This document shows, piece after piece, positions 8,520 through 16,900 of a DNA stretch of 64,000 bases. How positions within the stretch are numbered: position 1 is the first letter of the stretch; the number at the start of each line of letters is the position of its first letter. The position numbers and the translations under genes are program-made. The notes beneath the pieces are model-generated. The model had not been told where the DNA came from and ran no database searches. It was given only the letters and a program-made list of their open reading frames with translations. This stretch comes from JAHBXE01 sp044222195. GTDB lineage: Bacteria > Planctomycetota > Phycisphaerae > Phycisphaerales > UBA1924. The stretch lies in assembly GCA_044222195.1 (NCBI GenBank), contig JBGANS010000006.1:124001-188000 (forward strand), given 5' to 3'.

Positions 8520-9599
8520 ATGAGAATCCTGATTCGAAGTTGCGTCACCTTGGGCGCACTGGTTTCAACATCTTCTGCGCTCGCGCAGGCGCCATTAGCA
8601 GATGAGCGCATTGCGCAGTTCGAGGAGTCCTACGAGCCAGCCTTCCGAGGCGCGTTTCGCATCGGGATGCCCGTCGTCCGCCGTGTCCCTATTGTATCGC
8701 GAGCGACAAAGCCGATCGGACTTCGTGTAGTTGGAACCTCCTGCCCATGCACAACAGCTCGCCTTCAGCAAGATGTCCTATTGCCGGGTGAGTCAGTAAT
8801 ACTTGAGCTGATGACGACCGCGGCCGACGTAAGCGGGCGCCAGCAGTACACCGCCGAGATCGAAGCGAAGGAGCAAAGTGTCGGTGGCGAACCGGTGCGG
8901 TCTCAGCGCTTGTCCACAAATCTGGCGTACTCTCCTGACCTCAGCATTGTCGTGAGCCCCAGACAGGTTGTGTGCGTGGTCGGCATCGGCGATACGAAGT
9001 CAATTGATCTCCACATTCGACGTGCGGACGGACGTGCCTTGGACATCGAAAGAGTCGTTGTGCTCGGTGATTGGGTTCTAGAGCGGTCGCTGAAGTACGA
9101 TGAACTCCGGCCGTCCCAGGCGACACTGCGACTGGACGTGCGGCCGGAACAGTGCGGCACGTACCGCGGTACGGTCGAAGTTCACGGTAAGGCGGCAGGC
9201 GAGCAAGGCGTCGTTCAGCTGGTCGTAGCCGTGGAGGGCGAAGTGCGGGCCGATCCAGCCGGCATCGTGTTTGTCGAGACCTCAGAGCGAACCATCGATG
9301 TCCAGATCATTGAGTTAGTCGTGCCATCAGGGCGTCATGGGTCCGACTTCCATCTCGATGTGTCAAGGCCGACGCCGGCCGGGCTTGATATCTCGCGGGT
9401 GACCTCAGGAGTAGATGTCCGCACCCATCTGCGCGTCACCGCAGACTGGTCAAGAATGGGCGAAGAAAGCGGCGTTGTGGATGTTTCATGCACCGTCGAT
9501 GGCCAAAGGACAATCGGCAAGTTTCCGATTGTGTGGCTGACTCGAGCAGACCGGCGGGTTGGTCCGGAAGGCACGAGAACGTCTTTGACGCGGGATTGA
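8520..9599 (+). CDS. Secreted DUF1573-type protein
   Basis: This protein has 359 residues from the ATG at 8520 (AAGGA 7-11 bases upstream). A signal peptide ends in SSALAQA. Residues 45-130 fit the DUF1573 Ig-like pattern: a FRIGM..VRRVPIVS strand, the VGTSCPCTTARL cysteine motif (Cys75 and Cys77), then LLPGESVILEL. The rest contains two further strand-rich stretches, with C-terminal VDVSCTVDGQ. DUF1573 proteins are exported proteins of unknown function common in planctomycetes and Bacteroidota. Here the gene is third in a probable operon with the cysteine-rich and LolA-like genes. Confidence 0.75.
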   Translation: MRILIRSCVTLGALVSTSSALAQAPLADERIAQFEESYEPAFRGAFRIGMPVVRRVPIVSRATKPIGLRVVGTSCPCTTARLQQDVLLPGESVILELMTTAADVSGRQQYTAEIEAKEQSVGGEPVRSQRLSTNLAYSPDLSIVVSPRQVVCVVGIGDTKSIDLHIRRADGRALDIERVVVLGDWVLERSLKYDELRPSQATLRLDVRPEQCGTYRGTVEVHGKAAGEQGVVQLVVAVEGEVRADPAGIVFVETSERTIDVQIIELVVPSGRHGSDFHLDVSRPTPAGLDISRVTSGVDVRTHLRVTADWSRMGEESGVVDVSCTVDGQRTIGKFPIVWLTRADRRVGPEGTRTSLTRD

Positions 9600-9815
9600 C
9601 TGGCCAAGCCGCGCGGGATGGCAACCGAGACGTGGATGGATGTAGCCAGAAGTCCGCGCTATTGCGCACAGGATCACCAGCACGTCTCGTTCGGTGCTCG
9701 GCAGCCCCGGCACCTGTTTACACCAAGGATTCATGGTGCTTCCGCGTACTCGCGGCGCCGCGGTGCCGTCGGCGCGCGCACACCCGTGGCCCTTCCAACC
9801 CTTATGGAGGGCCTC

Positions 9816-10622
9816 ATGTCCACCGCACAAGCCATCCCGGTCTCACCTCATCCGCTCCCCCTCTCGCTCGTCGAGATACGTCGTGAATCCGCAGAGCCCC
9901 ATTTGTCCGAGTGCTGTGGTTTCAGATCAGCCTCGGCGCCTGCTCGAACCGCCGAAACCATGCACGATCCGCAGGCATCAGTCCCGATTGTGCAGAGTCC
10001 ATACGACCGCCTCTCCTCCGCGGCCCGCCAGGACCTTCTCTCCAGCTTCCTCCGTCTCGAACTCGCTCTGCCCGACCTGGCCCAATCCCACGGCCTCTCG
10101 TTCGACGAGTTCCTCGCCTTCTTCGACGATCCGAGGGTGAAGGCCATCCTCGACAACATGGAAAAACTGGCGCGGCGTCGAACCTCCGTTACCCAGTCCC
10201 TTCTCCAGCATCAGGCACTCGAAACCCTCCGTCTTATTACCTCCGCGTACCTGGCTTCGGAATCCAGCGAGCTTCCCCCGGCAGGCTTGCCCGCGCGCAG
10301 CGCTCTCCACCGTCAGCGCGAAACAGCGCGTCGCGCGGCCAGCACTCTGCTCCGCCACGTTGGCGACCCGATGCCCGCAAGAACGCGCCCAGCGGCATGC
10401 CAGGCTTCAGATTCATGCGATTATTCGCCCGCACCCCACGAGCCTTCACCTGAGCCGATCACCCCGACAACCAAGCTGCAGCGCGCCCAGGACTCCGGCT
10501 CCAAGCCCGTCGCGCCTGATGTCAGACGGCCTTTCAAGCTGCGCCACGATGCAGCGTCTGTCCGGGGTCGGCAAGAAGTGCCCCAACCGCCGTCCATACA
10601 TAGCGAAGCCCCTTCCGGCTGA
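9816..10622 (+). CDS. Hypothetical helical protein
   Basis: This protein has 268 residues from the ATG at 9816, chosen because GGAGG ends 5 bases upstream; the frame extends upstream to 9618 without support. Residues 65-165 are predicted helical, with a compact segment LAQSHGLSFDEFLAFFDDPRV that resembles a helix-turn-helix unit. It is followed by a second helical pair around LQHQALETLRLITSAYLAS. The C-terminal 80 residues are Pro/Ala/Ser-rich and probably disordered. No export signal. The plus strand is C-rich here. I recognise no named family; a DNA-binding role is speculative. Confidence 0.5.
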   Translation: MSTAQAIPVSPHPLPLSLVEIRRESAEPHLSECCGFRSASAPARTAETMHDPQASVPIVQSPYDRLSSAARQDLLSSFLRLELALPDLAQSHGLSFDEFLAFFDDPRVKAILDNMEKLARRRTSVTQSLLQHQALETLRLITSAYLASESSELPPAGLPARSALHRQRETARRAASTLLRHVGDPMPARTRPAACQASDSCDYSPAPHEPSPEPITPTTKLQRAQDSGSKPVAPDVRRPFKLRHDAASVRGRQEVPQPPSIHSEAPSG

Positions 10623-10754
10623 AACAACCATCCCAGCGGCTGGTCCGTAGCAACTGCCCGGGCTCTCACGTCGTGGCTGCCCGCTCCTCCCATTCCACAC
10701 CCCCAAGATTCCCGACTTCTCCCCACGCGGCGGAGAGCGCCATCAATTCCACAC

Positions 10755-11630
10755 TCACGGAAACTCCGCCGCCGGGTCCGGCGACTCATGCTGAGGCGGC
10801 GAAAAGTGGCCCAGCGTGAGACCGTCATGCGCCAGTTGCATCTCGGGGGAGAGGCCGCGGTTGGTTTCTTCGTGGGGGAGGTCGTGGGACATGTGGACGA
10901 ACCAGGTGTGCTTCGCGGCGACTCGGTCGGCGATGTTGGCGGCGTCCTGCAGGGTCAGGTGCGTCGGGTGCTTGCGGTGGCGGAGGGCGTCGAGCACAAG
11001 TGTGTTGAGGCCGGAGAGGTGTTTCCAGGTTTCGGGGGGGATGCTGGAGACGTCGGTGCAATAGGCGAGGGGGAGGGGTGTGTCGTGGCCGGCGGGAGAC
11101 ATCGACGCGGGGGCGTCGAAGCGGAAGCCGAGGATGGGGAGGCGGCCGTGGAGGAGGCGGATGGGGGTGATGGTGACGCCGAAGAGGTCGAAGGAATGTT
11201 CGGGCTGGATGGGGATGGTGTGGAGGGTGGCGACGAAGGAGTCGTTGACGTTGGCGCGCTTGTCGAAGATGTGCTTGTAGACGCGGTTCAGGTGCTCGAT
11301 GGTGTGGCGTTCGGCGTAGATATTGATAGGCGCCTGCATGATGACGTTGAAGCGGCGGAGCTCATCCAGGCCGAAGGTGTGGTCGACGTGGTTGTGGGTG
11401 AAGAGGACGGCGTCGCAGCGCATGAGCTTGGCGCGCAGGGCCTGCTGGCGGAGGTCGGGGGAAGCGTCGATGAGGATGGCGCGGGGGTGGCCGCGGGGAT
11501 CGGTGAATTCGAGGAGAGCGCTGGTGCGGAGGCGGTTGTCGCGGGGGTCGGTGCTGGTGCAGACGCGGCAGGCACAGCCGATGGCGGGGACGCCGGAGGA
11601 GGTGCCGGTGCCGAGGAAGGTGAGGCGCAT
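10755..11630 (-). CDS. MBL-fold metal-dependent hydrolase (PhnP-like)
   Basis: This protein has 291 residues from the ATG complementary to 11628-11630. The start fits the family opening MRLTFLGTGTSSGVP and is followed by GCACRVCTS, which resembles the Zn-binding cysteines of PhnP-type proteins. The metal-binding motif THNHVDHTFGLDEL lies near residue 76-89, with later His/Asp ligands at LLHGRLPILGF, YCTDVSSIP and FVHMSHDLPH. PhnP relatives hydrolyse cyclic phosphodiesters such as phosphoribosyl 1,2-cyclic phosphate, but no phn genes are near, so the substrate is open. No clear Shine-Dalgarno is seen. The small membrane-protein gene ends 9 bases upstream. Confidence 0.8.
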   Translation of the reverse strand: MRLTFLGTGTSSGVPAIGCACRVCTSTDPRDNRLRTSALLEFTDPRGHPRAILIDASPDLRQQALRAKLMRCDAVLFTHNHVDHTFGLDELRRFNVIMQAPINIYAERHTIEHLNRVYKHIFDKRANVNDSFVATLHTIPIQPEHSFDLFGVTITPIRLLHGRLPILGFRFDAPASMSPAGHDTPLPLAYCTDVSSIPPETWKHLSGLNTLVLDALRHRKHPTHLTLQDAANIADRVAAKHTWFVHMSHDLPHEETNRGLSPEMQLAHDGLTLGHFSPPQHESPDPAAEFP

Positions 11631-11638
11631 GGGGGAGG

Positions 11639-11884
11639 CTAGGCCGAGTCGCTCTTGCGTTGCGGTCCGCGGACCCAGAGACCGATCGTCGCCAGCAGCG
11701 CGAGGATGCTTACGCCGGATGCAACGAACCACAGTTGAGCCACGGTGCGAGTGTGCGGTGTGGAATCCGGAGTGGCGGTCAACCAACCGTTGAAGATGGC
11801 GTTCACAACGAACCAGGCGATTGCGCCGCATTCGATCAGGACGATCGTCACCAGGGTCGCGTTGCGTGCGGTGTTACTTGGCAT
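11639..11884 (-). CDS. Small two-helix membrane protein
   Basis: This 81-residue protein has two clear hydrophobic segments (ATLVTIVLIECGAIAWFVVNAIF and LWFVASGVSILALLATIGLWV). They are separated by a short polar loop, and the tail is basic. It is not recognisable as a named family. It lies between the antitoxin gene and the MBL hydrolase gene on the same strand, with very short gaps, and is likely co-transcribed with the hydrolase. Confidence 0.6.
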   Translation of the reverse strand: MPSNTARNATLVTIVLIECGAIAWFVVNAIFNGWLTATPDSTPHTRTVAQLWFVASGVSILALLATIGLWVRGPQRKSDSA

Positions 11885-11902
11885 GGCAGAAAGGGGTCGC
11901 GG

Positions 11903-12229
11903 CTACGCGGCGTCAACGAGACGAATATCGAGCCGTTTGCCCAGGGCGCGGGCGATCTTGCGGAGCATGGTGAGGGAGTGGCCGCGGTAGTCGGCGTCTT
12001 CGAGGCGGGAGATAACGGCTTGATCGGTGCCGAGGATCTCGGCGAGTTGTTTCTGTGTCAGTCGGGCGCGGGTGCGGGCCTGGTAGATCATCATGCCGAT
12101 GACGGCGTCTTCGTAGGCTTTGTCCGCGGCGGCACGGCGGGCCGGGTCATTCCCGACGAACACACGATCGAGGATTTCGACTGCATCAGTCGTTGAACGA
12201 CTTCGTGTGGGCTTGCGGGGCTTTTTCAT
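11903..12229 (-). CDS. HigA-type antitoxin (XRE helix-turn-helix)
   Basis: This protein has 108 residues from the ATG complementary to 12227-12229 (MKKPRKPT...). The C-terminal half is an XRE-type DNA-binding domain: RLTQKQLAEILGTDQAVISRLED, then HSLTMLRKIARALGKRLDIRL. The gene follows and overlaps the toxin gene by 44 bases. Toxin-first order is typical of HigBA modules. It would neutralise the toxin and repress the shared promoter; an inverted repeat suited to that lies in the promoter. Confidence 0.85.
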   Translation of the reverse strand: MKKPRKPTRSRSTTDAVEILDRVFVGNDPARRAAADKAYEDAVIGMMIYQARTRARLTQKQLAEILGTDQAVISRLEDADYRGHSLTMLRKIARALGKRLDIRLVDAA

Positions 12230-12566
12230 ATCGAGCCTTTCGTTCGAGGGCCCTGGTGAGGTCGCGGGCGGGCATCTCGGCTTCCTTGGTCGGTCCGTGA
12301 GCCACGATCGCGACATCCTTGCCGTGAAAGAAGTACAGGATCCGGTAGTTGACGCGACCGACGCCGACACGCAACTCGTAGATGCCGTTGCGGAGCAGAT
12401 CCGCGTGCGGCCGCCGGAGTTCGTGTCCCAACTGGGCCAGAAGTCGGATCCGGGCTATGCATGCATCGACGGCGCGCGTGTTGGTGCGGCCGAGTTCGTG
12501 AAGCCAATCGAGAACCGGACACGTTCCGTCTGTTTGGACGAAGAGGTGCACGGTGGTCCGAGGCAT
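12186..12566 (-). CDS. HigB-type toxin (RelE/ParE superfamily, Gp49-like)
   Basis: This 126-residue protein has the phage-derived Gp49-like (PF05973) pattern: CPVLDWLHEL near the start, then LLAQLGHELRRPHADLL and GIYELRVGVGRVNYRILYFFHGKDVAIVAHG, ending with KEAEMPARDLTRALERKARYE. Such toxins cleave mRNA at the ribosome. Start: the ATG at 12566 has TGGAG 6 bases upstream; the ATG at 12570 is out of frame. It forms an operon with the antitoxin. The unusual 44-base overlap extends the toxin C-terminus with a basic tail. Confidence 0.85.
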   Translation of the reverse strand: MPRTTVHLFVQTDGTCPVLDWLHELGRTNTRAVDACIARIRLLAQLGHELRRPHADLLRNGIYELRVGVGRVNYRILYFFHGKDVAIVAHGPTKEAEMPARDLTRALERKARYEKAPQAHTKSFND

Positions 12567-12578
12567 TCATGGCTCCAG

Positions 12579-12607
12579 AGCATATGACAATAATATCATA
12601 CAGTCAA
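12579..12607 (-). promoter_or_regulatory. Promoter and operator of toxin-antitoxin operon
   Basis: On the minus strand TTGACT (12602-12607) and TATGCT (12579-12584) are spaced by 17 bases. Over the spacer and -10 lies the inverted repeat TATGA-N8-TCATA (12583-12600), a likely operator for the antitoxin. The block is A/T-rich within a GC-rich background. Confidence 0.55.
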
Positions 12608-12643
12608 TGCCGCGAATCGCGGGCGAACCATGCTACCAAAGGC

Positions 12644-13702
12644 CTAGTGTGGGCGTTCGAAGAGCGTGTAGGTAGCGAAGAGGTCGTCTTTGAGGTTCAT
12701 CCCGTTGGGGCCCTGGTCCCAGCCGAGGATGTGGGCCATGGCGCGGCAGGGCTCGGTGTCGTCGGCATCGAAGGCCACAACTTTGAAGCCGACGGTTTCG
12801 AGCATGGACTGTGGGAACGGGCAGCGGCCGTCGGCCATGGGGAGGTACTTGCCCTCGGGCTGCTTGCCGGTGATGTTGTAGATGAGGACCTTGCCGCCGG
12901 GCTTGAGGGCGTCGAAGAGGGCTTTGCAGAAGTTGACGTCGGCGACGCCGAGCTTGACGAGCATCCATTCGTCGGCGGGTTTCTCGGGATTGACGTAGCC
13001 GCGCTTGAGCGTGTTCTTGGAGATGATGAGGTCGTAGTCGCCCCCAACGGCCTTCTTGGCGGCGTCTTCGGCGGGCCAGCGGCCGGTGATGAGGGAGACC
13101 TTGCCCGAGCCGCTGCTGGTGGTGACGTCACCCTGGTCGCCGGGCTTGTTGTAGTAGAGGGGGAAGAGGGGTTCGATGTCTACGCCGACGGCGTCGGCGC
13201 CGAGGGACGCAAGCAGACGCATGGGGCCGATGCCGCCGCAGCCGTAGTCGAGCGTGCGGAGGCCTTTGACTTCGGTGAGCCCGTGCTCGGCGATGATTTC
13301 GAGGGCGCGGGTGTAGGAGAGGGGGGAGCCGTAGCCGGTGTTGTAGTAGAAGGATTCGTCGAGGGGGCGTTCGATGATGTTGGCGCGGTCGGCTTCGGGC
13401 GTGGCGTCGTAGTCGGCCTTGGTCATCCAGGCGCGGGTGGTCTTGTGGCGGTAGAGGGTGCGAGTATCGATTTTGGGGAGGTAGTTGGCTGCGGAGGCGT
13501 AGTTGCGGGCGAGATCGGACTTGAGCGTGGGGAGGAGGGCCTCGGCGTCGAGCTGGATCTTTTCAACGCCGGTGGGTGCGGGCGGTTTGGCGGTTTCGGG
13601 CTGGCCGTAGGAGGTGATCGCGAAGACGGCGAGGGCGAGTGCCGCGGCGGCGAGGATGAGGTATGGGTTGAGGCGGCGTGGAGTGGCGAGGGACATTGAC
13701 AT
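12644..13702 (-). CDS. Exported or membrane-anchored SAM-dependent methyltransferase
   Basis: This 352-residue protein begins with a basic tail and a single hydrophobic stretch (LNPYLILAAAALALAVFAITSYG), then a Pro-rich linker. The rest is a class I methyltransferase: motif I LRTLDYGCGGIGPMRLLASLG near residue 150, acidic motif II AVGVDIEPLF, then DYDLIISKNTLKRGY and LKPGGKVLIYNI. A cytoplasmic cofactor enzyme with an export signal is unusual; either it is anchored facing inward or the SAM-fold is reused. The substrate is unknown. It is separated from the toxin-antitoxin promoter by about 35 bases. Confidence 0.75.
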   Translation of the reverse strand: MSMSLATPRRLNPYLILAAAALALAVFAITSYGQPETAKPPAPTGVEKIQLDAEALLPTLKSDLARNYASAANYLPKIDTRTLYRHKTTRAWMTKADYDATPEADRANIIERPLDESFYYNTGYGSPLSYTRALEIIAEHGLTEVKGLRTLDYGCGGIGPMRLLASLGADAVGVDIEPLFPLYYNKPGDQGDVTTSSGSGKVSLITGRWPAEDAAKKAVGGDYDLIISKNTLKRGYVNPEKPADEWMLVKLGVADVNFCKALFDALKPGGKVLIYNITGKQPEGKYLPMADGRCPFPQSMLETVGFKVVAFDADDTEPCRAMAHILGWDQGPNGMNLKDDLFATYTLFERPH

Positions 13703-13871
13703 GGCTTTCGAAACTCCGCCGCGGGTGTTGTGCCGCGAGCTTGGATGGTGGAGGGAGGGGAATCCGGCGTGGGCAGCGAGTGATTTTCGCGTTGCTTAAG
13801 CCGGGAACGCGGGAAGCCCGTTGTGGCGGTTTGAGCGAGAGGGGCGGAAGAGATCATCGGGCGTTGGGTGA

Positions 13872-13889
13872 CCACCGCTGAAGCGGTGG
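13872..13889. repeat. Short tight-loop palindrome
   Basis: CCACCGCT-GA-AGCGGTGG is an 8+8 base inverted repeat with almost no loop, in the 267-base gap between the minus-strand methyltransferase and the helicase. It may be a repetitive extragenic element or a structural signal; no U-tract is present. Nothing else is evident in the gap. Confidence 0.4.
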
Positions 13890-13969
13890 CTTGCCGCCCA
13901 GGCGAGCAGGCCCGCTGCAAGGGGCCGGGGAGGGAAACGTCGCCCAAAGGCGAGCCGCAATAATGGCTC

Positions 13970-16900
13970 GTGTCGATTGAGCCGCGCGACATTCCGAGTC
14001 GGGAAGAGATCACCTCGCGATTTGGCGAGGCGATGCTGGCGGATCGGCTGCGCTTGCGGCGGCGGGTGACGGCGACTGATCTGGCGGTGGAGCGGGGGAA
14101 GCCGCATGAGGGGATGGTGGTAGAGCTGAAGAAGGAGCTGGAGCGGTCGGTGGCGCGGCGGGCTTGGCGGGAGGAGCATCGGCCGCGGCCGAAGTTGGAT
14201 CAGGATCTGCCGATCATCGCGCGGAAGGAGGACATCAAGAAGGCGATTGCCGAGAACCAGGTGTGCATCATCTGCGGGGAGACGGGGTCGGGGAAGACGA
14301 CGCAGTTGCCGCAGATTTGTCTGGAGCTGGGGCGCGGGGTGGCGGGGATGATCGGGCATACGCAGCCGCGGCGGATTGCGGCGCGGACGGTGGCGACGCG
14401 TATTGCGGAGGAGCTTGGGACGGAGGTGGGGCGGGGGCCGGTGGGGTACAAGGTGCGGTTTGGGGACAAGACCGGGCCGGAGACTTTCATCAAGGTGATG
14501 ACGGATGGGATTCTGCTGGCGGAGACGCAGAACGACCGGTGGCTGGAGCAATACGACACGATCATCATCGATGAGGCGCACGAGCGGGGGTTGAACATTG
14601 ACTTTCTGCTCGGGTATTTGAAGCAGTTGTTGCCGCGGCGGCCGGAGCTGAAGGTGATTGTGACTTCGGCGACGATTGATCCGGAGCGGTTTGCGAGACA
14701 CTTTGAGAGCGGTGGGAGGGCGGCACCCATTGTTGAGGTTTCGGGGCGGACGTATCCGGTGGAGGTGCGGTATCGGGCGCTGACGGGGGAAGAGGACAAT
14801 CGCGAGTGGGATCAGGAGCAGGGGATTCTGGCGGCGGTGGATGAGCTGGCGGCGGAGGGGTCGGGGGATGTGCTGGTGTTTCTCGCGGGGGAGCGGGAGA
14901 TCCGTCAGACGGCGGAGGCGCTGCGGAAGCATCATCCGGCGGGGACGGAGATTCTGCCGCTGTATGCGAGGTTGTCGGCCGCGGAGCAGATGCGGGTGTT
15001 CGCGCCGCATCCGGGGCGGAGGATTGTGCTGGCGACGAACGTGGCGGAGACATCGCTGACGGTGCCGGGGATTCGGTACGTGGTGGATCCGGGCTTTGCG
15101 CGGATGAGCCGGTACAACCACCGGACGAAGGTGCAGCGGCTGCCGATCGAGGCGATTTCGAGGGCGAGCGCGGATCAGCGGAAGGGGCGCTGCGGGCGTG
15201 TCGCGGCGGGCGTTTGCATTCGGTTGTACTCGGAGGAAGATTTTGCGGCACGGGACCAGTTCACCGAGCCGGAGATCCTGCGGACGAATCTGGCGAGCGT
15301 GATCCTGCAGATGAAGGCGCTGCGGCTGGGGGCGGTGGAGGAGTTTCCGTTTGTCGAGCCGCCCGATTCGCGGATGATCAAGGATGGGTACGAGACGCTG
15401 CACGAACTTGGGGCGATCGATGAGAAGGGGGAGCTGACGAAGCTGGGGGTGCAGCTGGCGAAGCTGCCCATTGATCCGAGATTGGGGAGGATGATCCTGG
15501 CGGGGGCGGCGGAGGCTTCGCTGCGGGAGGTGTTGATCATCGCGGCGGCGCTGTCGGTGCAGGATCCGCGGGAGAGGCCGATGGCGGCGGCGGAAAAGGC
15601 GGATATCGCGCACAGGCAGTGGCAGGACGAGAACTCGGACTTTGTGGCGATCTTGAACTTGTGGAAGGGGTATCAGGAGGCGGGAGAGCACCTGTCGCAC
15701 AGCAAGCTGCGGAAGTGGTGCCAGGAGCGGTTCTTGTCGTACTTGCGGATGCGCGAGTGGGAGGACATTCATCAGCAGCTGCATGGGCTTCTTGGGGACA
15801 TGGGGTTTCATGAGAATGTGAAGCCGGCGGGGTTTGATGCGGTGCATCGGGCGCTGCTCACGGGGCTCTTGTCGAACGTGGGGACTCGGGCGGAGACGTT
15901 TGAATACAGCGGGGGGCGGGGGAGCAAGTTCAGTCTGTTCCCGGGGTCGGGGCTCTTCAAGAAGGGGCCGAAGTGGGTGATGGCGTCGGAGATTGTGCAG
16001 ACGACGAGGCTGTACGCGAGGACGGCGGCGAAGATTGACCCGGCGTGGATCGAGCTGGTGGCGGGGCATGTGCTCAAGCGGAGCTATTCGGACGGGCACT
16101 GGTCGCGGGATGCGGGGCATGCGGTGGCGTTTGAGCGCGTGACGCTGTTTGGGATTGAGGTGGTGGCGAAGCGGCGGGTGAACTTTGGGAATGTGGATGT
16201 CAAGGCGGCGCGAGAGCTGTTCATATTGCATGCGCTGGTGTATGGGGAGACGAAGGCGGAGTGGGGGTTCCTCAAGAAGAATCTGAAGCTGGTGGAGGAA
16301 GTGAAGGAGCTGGAGGCGAAGGCGCGGCGGGCGGACATCCTGGTGGATCGGGAGGCAATGTACGCGATTTACGAGGCGAAGCTGCCGGAGTGGGTGTGCG
16401 GCGTCGCGACGATGGAGAAGTGGAGGAAGGAAGATCGGGGCGCGGAGAAGACGCTGGAAATGAGCCGCGGGGAGATTGTGAAGCGTGCGACGCCGGAGAT
16501 CACGGCGGAGAAGTTTCCGGAGTATCTTGGCGTGGCGGGGACGAAGCTGCGGATTGACTACAAGCTGGACCCGGGCGGGGAGGATGACGGGCTGACGCTG
16601 CGGATTCCGATTGAGGCGCTGATCGCGGCGGATGAGCACCGTGTGGAGTGGCTGGTGCCGGGGCTCTTGCAGGAGAAGATCCTGGCGCTGTTCCGGTGTC
16701 TGCCGAAGGCGTATCGGAAGGGGTTGGAACCGGCGCCGGCGCTGGCGGAAGCGTGTGCGAGAGAGCTGCCGTTTGGGGAGGGGTCGCTGATGGCGGCGCT
16801 GTCGAGGAAGGTGGAGGAGAAGAAGGGATTCACGATTCCGGCGGAGGCGTGGCAGCCCAAGGGTGTGCCGGATCACCTGAAGATGCTGGTGGTGGTGATG

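Noticed and set aside
8910..8918. TTGTCCACA resembling a DnaA box
   Set aside because: A single imperfect match inside a coding sequence is expected by chance; no cluster nearby despite the skew change.
9618..9815. Upstream extension of the 9816 gene
   Set aside because: No ribosome site for the upstream start, while GGAGG lies 5 bases before the ATG at 9816.
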